Assembly: GCA_900316975.1 (NCBI GenBank)
Contig: ONFA01000023.1
Coordinates: 1 to 35,666, forward strand
From: an uncultured Prevotellaceae bacterium
GTDB taxonomy: Bacteria; Bacteroidota; Bacteroidia; Bacteroidales; Bacteroidaceae
DNA: 35,666 nt
Direction: 5' to 3'
In this document: positions 21,175 through 28,741 of the stretch, in pieces
Layout: each line of letters opens with the position of its first letter
How positions within the stretch are numbered: position 1 is the first letter of the stretch
Made by a program: the position numbers and the translations under genes
The notes under the pieces: model-generated
The model's input: the letters and a program-made list of their open reading frames with translations, nothing else
What the model was told of the DNA's origin: nothing
The model's database searches: none

Positions 21175-23334
21175 ATGAAAGTTTACCAAACCAACGAAAT
21201 CAAGAACATTGCCTTGCTTGGCAATGATGGTGCAGGTAAGACCACTCTTACCGAAGCACTTTTGTATGAAGCAGGTATCATCAGCCGTCGCGGTCGCATC
21301 ACGCAGAAGAACACCGTGAGTGACTACTTCCCAGTGGAACAGGAATACGGCTATAGTGTATTCTCCACTGTTTTCCATGTAGAATGGAACAACAAGAAAC
21401 TGAATATCATCGACTGTCCAGGCGCCGATGACTTTGTGGGCGCTGCCATAACAGCCTTGAATGTGACAGACACTGCACTGTTGCTCATCAATGGGCAGTA
21501 TGGTCCAGAGGTAGGCACACAGAATCACTTCCGCTATACCGAGAAACTGGGCAAACCTGTCATTTTCCTTGTAAATCAACTCGATTCTGAGAAGTGTGAC
21601 TACCACCAAGTGCTCGACAGCCTCATCAATATATATGGTCCCAAGGTGATTCCGATCCAATACCCTCTGAACGAAGGTCCTGATTTCAACTCGCTCATCG
21701 ACGTGTTGTTGATGAAGAAATACTCTTGGAAGCCAGAAGGCGGTGCCCCCATCATTGAAGACATCCCTGCTGAAGAAATGGACAAAGCAATGGAGATGCA
21801 CCGCGCACTCGTAGAGGCTGCTGCCGAAAACGATGAAGAATTGATGGAGAAATTCTTTGACACTGAAGCATTGACGGAAGATGAACTTCGTTTAGGTATC
21901 CGTAGAGGATTGGCTACACGGAGCATGTTCCCTGTGTTCTGTGTATGCGCCACCAAAGATATGGGTGTACGCCGTCTGATGGAATTCCTCGGCAATGTCG
22001 TTCCATTCGTGGACGAAATGCCACAGGTACACAACACTCGTGGCGAGGAGGTGAAACCAGACCCCAACGCACCCACCTCACTTTATTTCTTCAAGACTGC
22101 CAACGAGCCACACATCGGCGGTGTGCAGTACTTCAAGGTGATGTCAGGTAAGGTACACGAAGGCGACGACCTGACCAATACCGACCGTGGCTCGAAAGAG
22201 CGCATAGCTCAGTTGTTCTGCTGTGCAGGTGCCAACCGCATCAAAGTGGAAGAATTGGTGGCAGGCGACATTGGTTGCACGGTGAAACTGAAGGATGTAC
22301 GTACAGGCAACACCCTGGCAGGCAAGGACTGCGAGAACCGTTTCAACTTCGTGAAATATCCTGACCCCAAATACATCCGTGCCGTCAAGGCTGAGAACGA
22401 AGGCGACACTGAAAAGATGGTGGCAGCCATCCAGAAGATGGCACAAGAAGACCCAACTTGGATTCTAGAACAGTCGAAAGAACTGAGACAGACGCTCGTG
22501 AAGGGTCAGGGTGAGTTCCACCTCCGCACACTGAAGTGGCGCATGGAAAACAACGAGAAAATCAACATTCGATTCGAGGAACCCAAGATTCCATATCGCG
22601 AAACCATCACAAAGGCTGCCCGTGCCGACTACCGTCACAAGAAGCAGTCTGGTGGTGCAGGTCAGTTCGGAGAGGTACACCTGATTGTAGAGCCTTATTA
22701 CGACGGCATGCCCGACCCAACAAGTTACAAGTTTGGCAACCAAGAGTTCAAGATTAATGCCAAGAGCAAGGAAGAGGTTGACCTCGAATGGGGCGGCAAA
22801 CTCGTATTCATCAACTCCGTGGTGGGCGGTGCCATCGACACCCGTTTCATGCCAGCCATCTTGAAGGGTATCATGAGCCGCATGGAGCAAGGCCCGCTGA
22901 CTGGTTCGTATGCACGCGATGTACGTGTCGTTGTTTACGATGGTAAAATGCACCCCGTTGACTCTAACGAACTTTCCTTCATGCTGGCAGGTCGCCACGC
23001 ATTCTCCGACGCCTTCAAAGAGGCTGGTCCCAAACTGCTTGAACCTATCTACGATGTAGAAGTGTTCGTTCCTGGCGACAAGATGGGTGACGTGATGTCT
23101 GACCTCCAGGGCCGCCGAGGCATGATTATTGGCAGTGAAAGTGAGAATGGCTACGAGAAACTGATTGCTAAAGTGCCATTGAAGAGCCTCTCAAGCTACT
23201 CCACCACCCTCAGTTCCATCACAGGTGGCCGTGCAAGTTTCATCATGAAGTTTGCGTCTTACGAGCTCGTTCCTACCGACATCCAGCAGAAACTGATGAA
23301 GGAGTTCGAAGAGCAGAACAAGGACGAAGATTAA
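21175..23334 (+). CDS. fusA2: EF-G paralogue (EF-G2 type) with degenerate GTPase centre
   Basis: This 719-aa protein has all five EF-G domains. It promotes ribosome translocation in its family, but the GTPase motifs are altered. G1 is intact (GNDGAGKT, residues 16-23). Switch I lacks the usual RGIT and reads EQEYGYSV. G3 is DCPGADDF, with Ala84 where EF-G has the catalytic His. G4 is NQLD (134-137) instead of NKxD. Later domains are well kept, for example GQGEFHLRTL, GGAGQFGEV and LQGRRGMI. This fits the Bacteroides EF-G2 described as working without GTP hydrolysis during carbon starvation. The gene stands alone, divergent from hemW, with its own terminator. Confidence 0.88.
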   Translation: MKVYQTNEIKNIALLGNDGAGKTTLTEALLYEAGIISRRGRITQKNTVSDYFPVEQEYGYSVFSTVFHVEWNNKKLNIIDCPGADDFVGAAITALNVTDTALLLINGQYGPEVGTQNHFRYTEKLGKPVIFLVNQLDSEKCDYHQVLDSLINIYGPKVIPIQYPLNEGPDFNSLIDVLLMKKYSWKPEGGAPIIEDIPAEEMDKAMEMHRALVEAAAENDEELMEKFFDTEALTEDELRLGIRRGLATRSMFPVFCVCATKDMGVRRLMEFLGNVVPFVDEMPQVHNTRGEEVKPDPNAPTSLYFFKTANEPHIGGVQYFKVMSGKVHEGDDLTNTDRGSKERIAQLFCCAGANRIKVEELVAGDIGCTVKLKDVRTGNTLAGKDCENRFNFVKYPDPKYIRAVKAENEGDTEKMVAAIQKMAQEDPTWILEQSKELRQTLVKGQGEFHLRTLKWRMENNEKINIRFEEPKIPYRETITKAARADYRHKKQSGGAGQFGEVHLIVEPYYDGMPDPTSYKFGNQEFKINAKSKEEVDLEWGGKLVFINSVVGGAIDTRFMPAILKGIMSRMEQGPLTGSYARDVRVVVYDGKMHPVDSNELSFMLAGRHAFSDAFKEAGPKLLEPIYDVEVFVPGDKMGDVMSDLQGRRGMIIGSESENGYEKLIAKVPLKSLSSYSTTLSSITGGRASFIMKFASYELVPTDIQQKLMKEFEEQNKDED

Positions 23335-23361
23335 GCCTCTACTTTCTCTCTAAATGTGCAC

Positions 23362-23403
23362 AGGAGGATGCATCCGCTGTGGGTGCATCCTCCTACTCTT
23401 TTT
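23362..23403 (+). terminator. Intrinsic terminator of the EF-G2-type gene
   Basis: A perfect 11-bp stem, AGGAGGATGCA (23362-23372) with TGCATCCTCCT (23384-23394), encloses an 11-base loop and is followed by ACTC and five T. It lies 27 bases after the stop. Confidence 0.85.
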
Positions 23404-23434
23404 CCCCTTCCTCACCATCTAAAGAAAGACCTAC

Positions 23435-24211
23435 ATGAACGCCAGCATTCCCCCACCCCCACCAGCAATCACACCCACACCGCCAGTTCCACCTGCAGCC
23501 AGTGCATCAGCCACTCCGCCGCCACCACCATCCTCCACTCACTCCCCGTCCCCACAGCCCCTTGCAGCCAAGGTGCCAGGCAAGAAGCGGAAGCGCAACT
23601 CCTACGACAATGAAGAACTTAAAAAGGGCGTCACCCTCTGCGACGATGGCAAGTACCGTTGGATATACGAACTCAGCATGTGGAAGAACCCTACCCTTCT
23701 GGTTCTTATCTACAAAGTCTTAGGCATTGCTTTCGGCATTGTCGGCCTCTTCATCCTGATACTGAACTGGGAAAACCTCTCATTCGCTTGGGAGGACGTG
23801 TGGCCCGTACTCGCCTTCATCGGCTTCTTTGCCCTGCTCACCCTTCTCGCCTACGCCATCGTGGCTGGTATGTATGGTGGCAAATACATCGTCATCTTCA
23901 CCATGGACGAACGTGGCATCAACCACGAGCAGATACCCGAACAGGCCGCCAAGGCACGGACATTAGGAGCCATTACCGCCGCAGCAGGAGCAGCCACAAG
24001 CAACCCCAGCATGGCAGGACTAGGTGTCGGCAGTGCCGCCCGCACCTCCATGTACTCCACTTTCAGTGCAGTGCGTAGCGTGAAGCCACACAGAGGACGT
24101 AACCTCATCAAGCTCAGAGAGTCCCTATCCAACAACCAAGTCTATGTCCGCGACGAGGACTTCGACTTCGTGCATAACTATATCAAGGAACATTGCCCGC
24201 GGGTGAAGTGA
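23435..24211 (+). CDS. Unnamed proline-rich two-helix membrane protein
   Basis: This 258-aa protein opens with a Pro/Ala/Ser-rich disordered stretch (residues 5-45), then a basic patch (KKRKR) and a conserved-looking block (GKYRWIYELSMWKNP). Two membrane helices follow at about 87-111 and 122-147. The C-terminal domain contains FTMDERGINHEQIPEQ, a Gly/Ala-rich segment (176-203) and NNQVYVRDEDFDFVHNYI. I recall similar uncharacterised proteins in gut Firmicutes and Bacteroidetes, but no named family. N-terminus and C-terminal domain probably face the cytosol. It stands between two terminators, so it is probably its own unit. Its function is unknown. Confidence 0.6.
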   Translation: MNASIPPPPPAITPTPPVPPAASASATPPPPPSSTHSPSPQPLAAKVPGKKRKRNSYDNEELKKGVTLCDDGKYRWIYELSMWKNPTLLVLIYKVLGIAFGIVGLFILILNWENLSFAWEDVWPVLAFIGFFALLTLLAYAIVAGMYGGKYIVIFTMDERGINHEQIPEQAAKARTLGAITAAAGAATSNPSMAGLGVGSAARTSMYSTFSAVRSVKPHRGRNLIKLRESLSNNQVYVRDEDFDFVHNYIKEHCPRVK

Positions 24212-24242
24212 CCTACCTACTTTCCCCAAAGTAGAAAAACTA

Positions 24243-24407
24243 ATGCAGGAAAACAAACTGGCCTATGCCCGGTTCCTCTTGCTGATAGGCACCATCTGGC
24301 CGTTCCTCGTCTGGCTCATCTTCCGATATACAGTACCTTTTTTCCATCCTTCCACAACCTCAAAAGGAGTGTGGAAGGATGTTTTTTGTGCCTTTGGGCA
24401 TGGGTGA
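24243..24407 (+). CDS. Possible 54-aa membrane microprotein or gene remnant
   Basis: An ATG 31 bases after the previous stop opens a 54-codon frame beginning MQENKLAYARFLLLIGTIWP, a clear single membrane helix over residues 11-28. From residue 34 the frame passes through the terminator hairpin at 24345-24387, so the last third looks like read-in rather than conserved protein. It may be a real small protein of the upstream unit or the remnant of a longer gene. I recognise no family. Confidence 0.25.
   Translation: MQENKLAYARFLLLIGTIWPFLVWLIFRYTVPFFHPSTTSKGVWKDVFCAFGHG
24345..24387 (+). terminator. Intrinsic terminator downstream of the proline-rich membrane protein
   Basis: CATCCTTCCACA (24345-24356) pairs perfectly with TGTGGAAGGATG (24370-24381) and six T follow. 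A further CCT/AGG pairing is possible in the loop. It ends the 23435-24211 unit and isolates the two-component genes. Apart from this, the 24212-24615 gap contains only the possible microprotein, an imperfect palindrome and a -7 box. Confidence 0.85.
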
Positions 24408-24504
24408 AAGAGGCTGTGTTGGTCGGGGAAATAAGGAAAAAGAAAAGAAAGCTTGGCGTCCGATGGTATATAGTTGCGAATTTGACAACTAAAACAATCA
24501 AACA

Positions 24505-24556
24505 GTGTTAATAAAGTAAAAGAAGTCATCCCAAAATGATGCTTTTTAGTTAACAC
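24505..24556. other. Imperfect 52-bp palindrome upstream of rprX
   Basis: GTGTTAA (24505-24511) pairs with TTAACAC (24550-24556). Inside, AAG and CATC pair with GATGCTT around CCAAAAT. It lies 27 bases upstream of the -7 box at 24583, where a regulator site could be. Confidence 0.4.
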
Positions 24557-24582
24557 AAAGAGATGTTTTTTAGTTTTTTCGC

Positions 24583-24590
24583 TATTTTTG
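24583..24590 (+). promoter_or_regulatory. -7 box TATTTTTG for rprX-rprY
   Basis: A perfect TAnnTTTG octamer 25 bases before the ATG at 24616. No clear -33 box. It is the only candidate start for the two-component genes. Confidence 0.5.
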
Positions 24591-24615
24591 CAACCAGAAA
24601 ACAAGCAGAAGAAAG

Positions 24616-26142
24616 ATGAAAAAATCTACAATCATAGTTCTGGCAGTGGTGATGGGGGTGTCCTTCACCAGTCTGCTCATCATGCAGATGCGCTACATCG
24701 AGGAAATCACCTCGCTGAGGCATGAGCATTTTGAGGAGTCGGTGGGCAGAAGCCTCTACGAGACGGCTCACCAGTTGGAGCTGGAGGAGGCGAAGCGATA
24801 CCTGGAGCAGGGGACGGAGGCACTGAACGGCATTGCGACGGCAACGGACTCGGTGTTTGCCAGCACAGATTCGTCGGTGGTGCAGCGCACCCATCAGGTG
24901 ATTGCGAAAGACGGGAGTGTGTTCACCTCGAGAGAGACGACGGCGAGCACGAATCTGTCGGACAAGTATTTTACGCGCAAGATGGGGGGCATCAGCGACC
25001 GCCAGCGTTCTCTGCAAGAGATTATGGCCATGCGCTATGCTACGGAGAAGAGCCTGGTGGAGGAGGTGATTTACAGCATCCTCTACACGGCCTGCGACCG
25101 TCCGCTCAAGGAGCGCATCGACTTTGTAGAGTTGGATCAAATCCTGAAAACCCAGTTGAACAATAATGGCATCAACATCCCTTATCACTTTGTGGTCAGC
25201 ACCAGCAACGGACAGAAAGTTTACCAGTGTCCTGACTATGACGAAACAGGCAATAAAAGGATTTTCTCGGAAACACTCTTCAAGAATGACCCCGTACAAT
25301 GTGGCGGCATTCTAAAAGTTCACTTCCCCGACTTAGGCAGATATATCTGGCGTTCGATGTGGTTCATGATCCCGTCGCTCATTTTCACGCTCATCCTACT
25401 CATCACCTTCATCGTTACACTGATACTTGTGTTCCGCCAAAAGAAATTGGCAGAGTTGAAGAATGACTTCATCAACAACATGACACATGAGTTCAAGACA
25501 CCCATTTCATCCATTTCGTTGGCAGCCCAAATGCTGGGTGACAACTCTGTAAACAAGACACCAGCCCTCTTGCAGCGGCTCACATCGACCATCATCGACG
25601 AAACCAAGCGTCTGAGGTTCCAAGTGGAAAAAGTGCTGCAACTCTCCATGTACGAGAATCAGCGGGCAAACCTCCACATGAAAGAAGTTGACATCAACGA
25701 ACTGATAGCAAGCGTGACTCACACCTTTGCACTGAAAGTAGAGAGGAACGGGGGTAAAATCATCACCAATCTCAATGCCACCGACCCCATTATCTGCGTG
25801 GACGACATGCATTTCACCAACGTCATCTTCAATCTGATGGACAACGCCGTGAAGTATCGACGGAAGGATGCCGACCTCGAACTCAACGTGGAAACATGGA
25901 ATGAACCTGGATTGCTCTGCATTTCCATCAAGGACAATGGCATCGGCATCAAGAAAGAAGACCTGAAACGCATCTTTGAGAAATTCTACCGTGTGCATAC
26001 AGGAAACCTGCACGACGTAAAAGGATTCGGACTCGGCTTGGCATACGTGTACAAGATTGTGAAAGACCACAAGGGCACCATTGTTGCCGACAGCGAACTT
26101 GGCATCGGAACCAAATTCATCATCAAACTGAAAAACAAATAA
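24616..26142 (+). CDS. rprX: Sensor histidine kinase RprX
   Basis: This 508-aa inner-membrane kinase has a first membrane helix at 5-24, a periplasmic sensor of about 220 residues and a second helix at 246-272. A HisKA domain follows with the phospho-accepting His291 in NNMTHEFKTPISS, then a HATPase domain with the N box NVIFNLMDNAVKYR, the G1 box DNGIGI and the G2 box GFGLGL. The partner gene downstream is clearly RprY-like, and the pair matches the Bacteroides RprX/RprY order. The Bacteroides system is linked to tetracycline response and stress or energy regulation, but its signal is unsettled. A heptamer array separates the two genes. Confidence 0.85.
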   Translation: MKKSTIIVLAVVMGVSFTSLLIMQMRYIEEITSLRHEHFEESVGRSLYETAHQLELEEAKRYLEQGTEALNGIATATDSVFASTDSSVVQRTHQVIAKDGSVFTSRETTASTNLSDKYFTRKMGGISDRQRSLQEIMAMRYATEKSLVEEVIYSILYTACDRPLKERIDFVELDQILKTQLNNNGINIPYHFVVSTSNGQKVYQCPDYDETGNKRIFSETLFKNDPVQCGGILKVHFPDLGRYIWRSMWFMIPSLIFTLILLITFIVTLILVFRQKKLAELKNDFINNMTHEFKTPISSISLAAQMLGDNSVNKTPALLQRLTSTIIDETKRLRFQVEKVLQLSMYENQRANLHMKEVDINELIASVTHTFALKVERNGGKIITNLNATDPIICVDDMHFTNVIFNLMDNAVKYRRKDADLELNVETWNEPGLLCISIKDNGIGIKKEDLKRIFEKFYRVHTGNLHDVKGFGLGLAYVYKIVKDHKGTIVADSELGIGTKFIIKLKNK

Positions 26143-26147
26143 ATAGC

Positions 26148-26217
26148 AATGAATAATTAACAATTAATAATTAACAATGAACAATTAATAATTAACAATT
26201 AATAATTAACAATTCTC
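26148..26217 (+). repeat. Heptamer array (AATTAAY family) between rprX and rprY
   Basis: Ten consecutive 7-mers: AATGAAT, AATTAAC, AATTAAT, AATTAAC, AATGAAC, AATTAAT, AATTAAC, AATTAAT, AATTAAC and AATTCTC. It begins five bases after the rprX stop and ends 17 bases before the rprY ATG. It is the longest of the seven arrays and is all A/T apart from one or two bases per unit. Confidence 0.9.
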
Positions 26218-26234
26218 TAAATAACAACAAAACT

Positions 26235-26957
26235 ATGGTAACAGACGACAGACTTGAAGAAGTGAACATCCTTCTTTGCGAAGACGACGAAAGCCTCGGC
26301 ATGCTTCTCCGCGAATACCTTGAGGCAAAGGGATACAACACCACGCTCTGCCAAGACGGCGAGGAGGGTTTTGACACGTTCCTACAAGGCAACTTCAGCC
26401 TCTGTATCCTCGATGTGATGATGCCTCGCATGGACGGCTTCACCTTAGCAAGCAAAATCAAGGAATTAAACTACGACATGCCGTTCATGTTCTTGACAGC
26501 CAAGAACCTGAAGGACGATGTACGTGAAGGTTTTGAATTGGGTGCCGACGACTATATCACCAAGCCCTTCTCAATGGAGGAGGTGGTGTTCCGTATCGAA
26601 GCGATTCTCCGCCGTGTACGTGGCAAGAAGAACAAGGATGCGACAGTGCGCCAAATCGGTAAGTTCACTTTCGACACCCAGAAACAAATTTTGAGCATCG
26701 ACGACCAGCAGGAGAAACTCACCACCAAGGAGGCAGAACTGCTCACGCTGCTCAGCAACCGCCAGAATGAACTCTTGCAGCGCGACTATGCCCTGAAGAC
26801 CATCTGGATTGACGACAACTATTTCAATGCACGCTCGATGGATGTTTACATCACCAAACTGCGCAAACACCTAAAGGCAGACCCTAACGTGGAAATCATC
26901 AACGTACACGGAAAGGGCTACAAACTCGTCATCACTGATGGGAAAGAGAAAAACTGA
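26235..26957 (+). CDS. rprY: Response regulator RprY (OmpR/PhoB type)
   Basis: This 240-aa regulator has a receiver domain (about 9-125) with the acidic pair EDD at 16-18, phospho-acceptor Asp60 in CILDVMM and the FLTAK switch lysine. The C-terminal winged helix (about 140-236) contains TTKEAELLTLL, RSMDVYITKLRKHL and HGKGYKL. The stretch DDYITKPFSMEE and the C-terminal domain are what I remember of Bacteroides RprY. When phosphorylated by RprX it should bind promoter DNA. A bidirectional terminator follows 40 bases downstream. Confidence 0.88.
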   Translation: MVTDDRLEEVNILLCEDDESLGMLLREYLEAKGYNTTLCQDGEEGFDTFLQGNFSLCILDVMMPRMDGFTLASKIKELNYDMPFMFLTAKNLKDDVREGFELGADDYITKPFSMEEVVFRIEAILRRVRGKKNKDATVRQIGKFTFDTQKQILSIDDQQEKLTTKEAELLTLLSNRQNELLQRDYALKTIWIDDNYFNARSMDVYITKLRKHLKADPNVEIINVHGKGYKLVITDGKEKN

Positions 26958-26997
26958 CGGTACGTCGGCGCTCTCACACCAAGAGGCAGAAACAAAA

Positions 26998-27035
26998 AAG
27001 GTGGGCAACCCATGTTGTCCACCTTCACTTTTTTT
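26998..27035. terminator. Bidirectional terminator between rprY and the 59-aa gene
   Basis: AAGGTGG and CAAC (26998-27009, one G-T pair between them) pair with GTTG and CCACCTT (27014-27025) around CCAT. Seven T follow at 27029-27035 on the plus strand and a run of A precedes the stem, giving T-runs on both strands between convergent genes. Confidence 0.85.
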
Positions 27036-27047
27036 CAGCCAGCCGCA

Positions 27048-27227
27048 TCACGCTTCCAACTTCCTGTTCATAAAGATGTGAGTCAAAAGACCTGCGATAA
27101 TGAGGATCAAACTGCCCCATGTGTACCAATTCTGGTCAGCCAAATCACCCATACCAGGAACAAATGCACAAAGAATGAGCAGCAATGCGCCGAGCACGAT
27201 AAGTAAAATACCAAGATTCTTTTTCAT
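27048..27227 (-). CDS. 59-aa two-helix membrane protein
   Basis: A minus-strand frame from ATG at 27227 to TGA at 27048 encodes 59 residues: [20 protein letters not shown], then a short loop with [11 protein letters not shown], and a second hydrophobic helix with [13 protein letters not shown], ending in basic NRKLEA. This start, with its Asn-Leu-Gly motif, is what I remember from small Bacteroidales membrane proteins of unknown role. Both helices are 18-20 residues long, as expected for a membrane hairpin. The terminator at 26998 sits just beyond the stop. The opposite-strand frame over the same bases has no such features. Confidence 0.7.
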   Translation of the reverse strand: MKKNLGILLIVLGALLLILCAFVPGMGDLADQNWYTWGSLILIIAGLLTHIFMNRKLEA

Positions 27228-27372
27228 TGTATCTATCGAATTTTAATTGTTTTCATTCAAATCAGCCACAAAATAACTACTTTTTCTTCAAACTACGAAA
27301 CTTTTCAGCAAGATTTTTTTGTTTAAGAGGCAAAAAAGTTCTTTTTGCAGTCAATTATTCAATATTTATTCG

Positions 27373-27380
27373 TACCTTTG
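27373..27380 (+). promoter_or_regulatory. -7 box TACCTTTG for the ribosomal protein operon
   Basis: A perfect TAnnTTTG octamer followed by GC, 72 bases before the rpsF ATG at 27452. A TTTTTG at 27342-27347 lies 25 bases upstream, a little far for -33. The 5' leader of about 70 nt could carry autoregulation, but I see no clear structure. Confidence 0.55.
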
Positions 27381-27451
27381 CACCGCTTTTGCAAATGCGG
27401 AAGCACAAACAAATCATATTATTAACAAATCAAACTTACATTATTGATCTT

Positions 27452-27787
27452 ATGAATCAATACGAAACCGTTTTCATTTTAACTCCCGTTTTGTCTGATG
27501 TTCAGATGAAGGAAGCGGCTGATAAGTTTGTCAACTACCTCAAGGACAAAGGTGCTGAAATCATCAGCACAGAGGACTGGGGTTTGAAGGCACTTGCTTA
27601 TCCTATTCAGAAGAAGACTTCTGGTTTCTATCAGATGGTCGAATTCAAAGCCGACCCAACAGTGATTGCTAAATTTGAGTTGCAGATGCGCCGCGACGAG
27701 CGCATTCTCCGCTACCTCACAGTTAAGAACGAAAAGCACGCCGCAGCCTATGCTGAGAAGCGTCGTAACAAGAAAAAGGAGGCATAA
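27452..27787 (+). CDS. rpsF: 30S ribosomal protein bS6
   Basis: This 111-aa protein of the small subunit binds bS18 on the platform. The start [16 protein letters not shown] and the segments [20 protein letters not shown] and DERILRYL are typical bS6. A basic C-terminus (EKRRNKKKE) follows. I choose the ATG at 27452, because the upstream frame would start before the -7 box at 27373 and has no family match. The rpsR ATG follows after two bases. Many bacteria place ssb between rpsF and rpsR, and it is absent here. Confidence 0.97.
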   Translation: MNQYETVFILTPVLSDVQMKEAADKFVNYLKDKGAEIISTEDWGLKALAYPIQKKTSGFYQMVEFKADPTVIAKFELQMRRDERILRYLTVKNEKHAAAYAEKRRNKKKEA

Positions 27788-27789
27788 CT

Positions 27790-28056
27790 ATGGCAGCACC
27801 ATCAGAAATCCGTTACTTAACTCCTGCAACAGTTGACGTTAAGAAGAAGAAGTATTGCCGTTTCAAGAAGAGCGGTATCAAGTACATTGACTACAAAGAC
27901 CCAGAATTCCTCAAGAAGTTCCTCAACGAGCAGGGTAAGATTCTCCCTCGCCGCATCACAGGCACTTCTTTGAAGTATCAGCGCCGCGTGGCTCAGGCAG
28001 TGAAGCGTGCACGTCACCTCGCACTCCTTCCCTACGTAGCAGACTTGTTGAAATAA
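27790..28056 (+). CDS. rpsR: 30S ribosomal protein bS18
   Basis: This 88-aa protein is a full-length bS18, with [18 protein letters not shown] near the N-terminus and the RNA-binding segment [19 protein letters not shown]. It pairs with bS6 on the 30S platform. The gene follows rpsF by two bases and precedes rplI by 21 bases. Confidence 0.97.
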   Translation: MAAPSEIRYLTPATVDVKKKKYCRFKKSGIKYIDYKDPEFLKKFLNEQGKILPRRITGTSLKYQRRVAQAVKRARHLALLPYVADLLK

Positions 28057-28062
28057 TAAAAT

Positions 28063-28068
28063 AGGAGG
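28063..28068 (+). promoter_or_regulatory. Strong Shine-Dalgarno AGGAGG before rplI
   Basis: A full AGGAGG lies nine bases before the rplI ATG. Most genes in this window have no such element, so its presence is unusual here and suggests efficient initiation for bL9. Confidence 0.75.
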
Positions 28069-28077
28069 TAAGACAGT

Positions 28078-28650
28078 ATGAAAATCATTCTCAAGAAAGA
28101 CGTCCACGGCTTAGGCTACAAGGACGAAGTCCTCACAGTGAAGGACGGTTATGGTCGCAACTATCTTCTTCCTCAAGGTCTGGCAGTGCTCGCCACTGAA
28201 AAGGCCGTGAAGCAACTCAACGAGGAATTGAAGCAGCGCGCTCACAAAATTGCAAAAATCAAGGCTGACGCTGAGGCACGTGCTAAGCAGTTCGAGGGTG
28301 TATCTCTCGTCATCAAGGCTCGTGTATCTGAAGGTCGCAACATCTACGGTTCCGTTGGTCCCAAGGAAATCGCTGCCGCTTTGGCAGAAAAGGGCCTTGA
28401 GATTGACAGCAAACTCATCAGCATCAAGGGCGTCAAGACTCTTGGCAACTACGAGGCTATCGCACAGTTCCACCGCGAGGTGACCGTTGCCATTCCATTC
28501 GAGGTGGTCAACGAGGACGGCACCCCCACTCCTTCCAAGAAGGAAATCGCCAAGGCTACAGAAGAGGCCGCAGCCGTAGCAGAGGAAGCCGCTCCAGCTG
28601 AAGAGACTCCAGCTGAAGAGGCAGAAGCACCTGCTGAAACCGCAGAATAA
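28078..28650 (+). CDS. rplI: 50S ribosomal protein bL9 with acidic tail
   Basis: This 190-aa protein binds 23S rRNA. The N-terminal domain (MKIILKKDVHGLGYKDE, then VKDGYGRNYLLP) and the helical connector are typical bL9, and the C-terminal domain ends near residue 150. Beyond that comes a low-complexity tail of about 30 residues, mostly Ala and Glu with Pro (AEEAAPAEETPAEEAEAP). Other bL9 proteins are about 150 aa, so the tail is an extension that I believe is common in Bacteroidales. It is the last gene of the rpsF-rpsR-rplI operon. Confidence 0.95.
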   Translation: MKIILKKDVHGLGYKDEVLTVKDGYGRNYLLPQGLAVLATEKAVKQLNEELKQRAHKIAKIKADAEARAKQFEGVSLVIKARVSEGRNIYGSVGPKEIAAALAEKGLEIDSKLISIKGVKTLGNYEAIAQFHREVTVAIPFEVVNEDGTPTPSKKEIAKATEEAAAVAEEAAPAEETPAEEAEAPAETAE

Positions 28651-28679
28651 TTAGTTTGCAACATACAAAACCTAATTAG

Positions 28680-28714
28680 AAAAGGCTGACATCGCAACCC
28701 GATGTCAGCCTTTT
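28680..28714. terminator. Bidirectional terminator between rplI and the 5'-nucleotidase gene
   Basis: A perfect 15-bp stem (28680-28694 with 28700-28714) encloses CAACC. Its base is AAAA/TTTT and a fifth T follows. It lies between convergent genes, 29 bases after rplI. Confidence 0.85.
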
Positions 28715-28741
28715 TCATGTCTCCCTGCAAGCCGGACGGCA

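Noticed and set aside
27012..27206. Plus-strand frame of 64 codons
   Set aside because: It overlaps the terminator and is antisense to the 59-aa membrane protein, which has a far better sequence.
27227..27451. N-terminal extension of bS6
   Set aside because: bS6 starts with [10 protein letters not shown]. The extension contains the promoter and the Phe/Asn-rich translation of AT-rich DNA.
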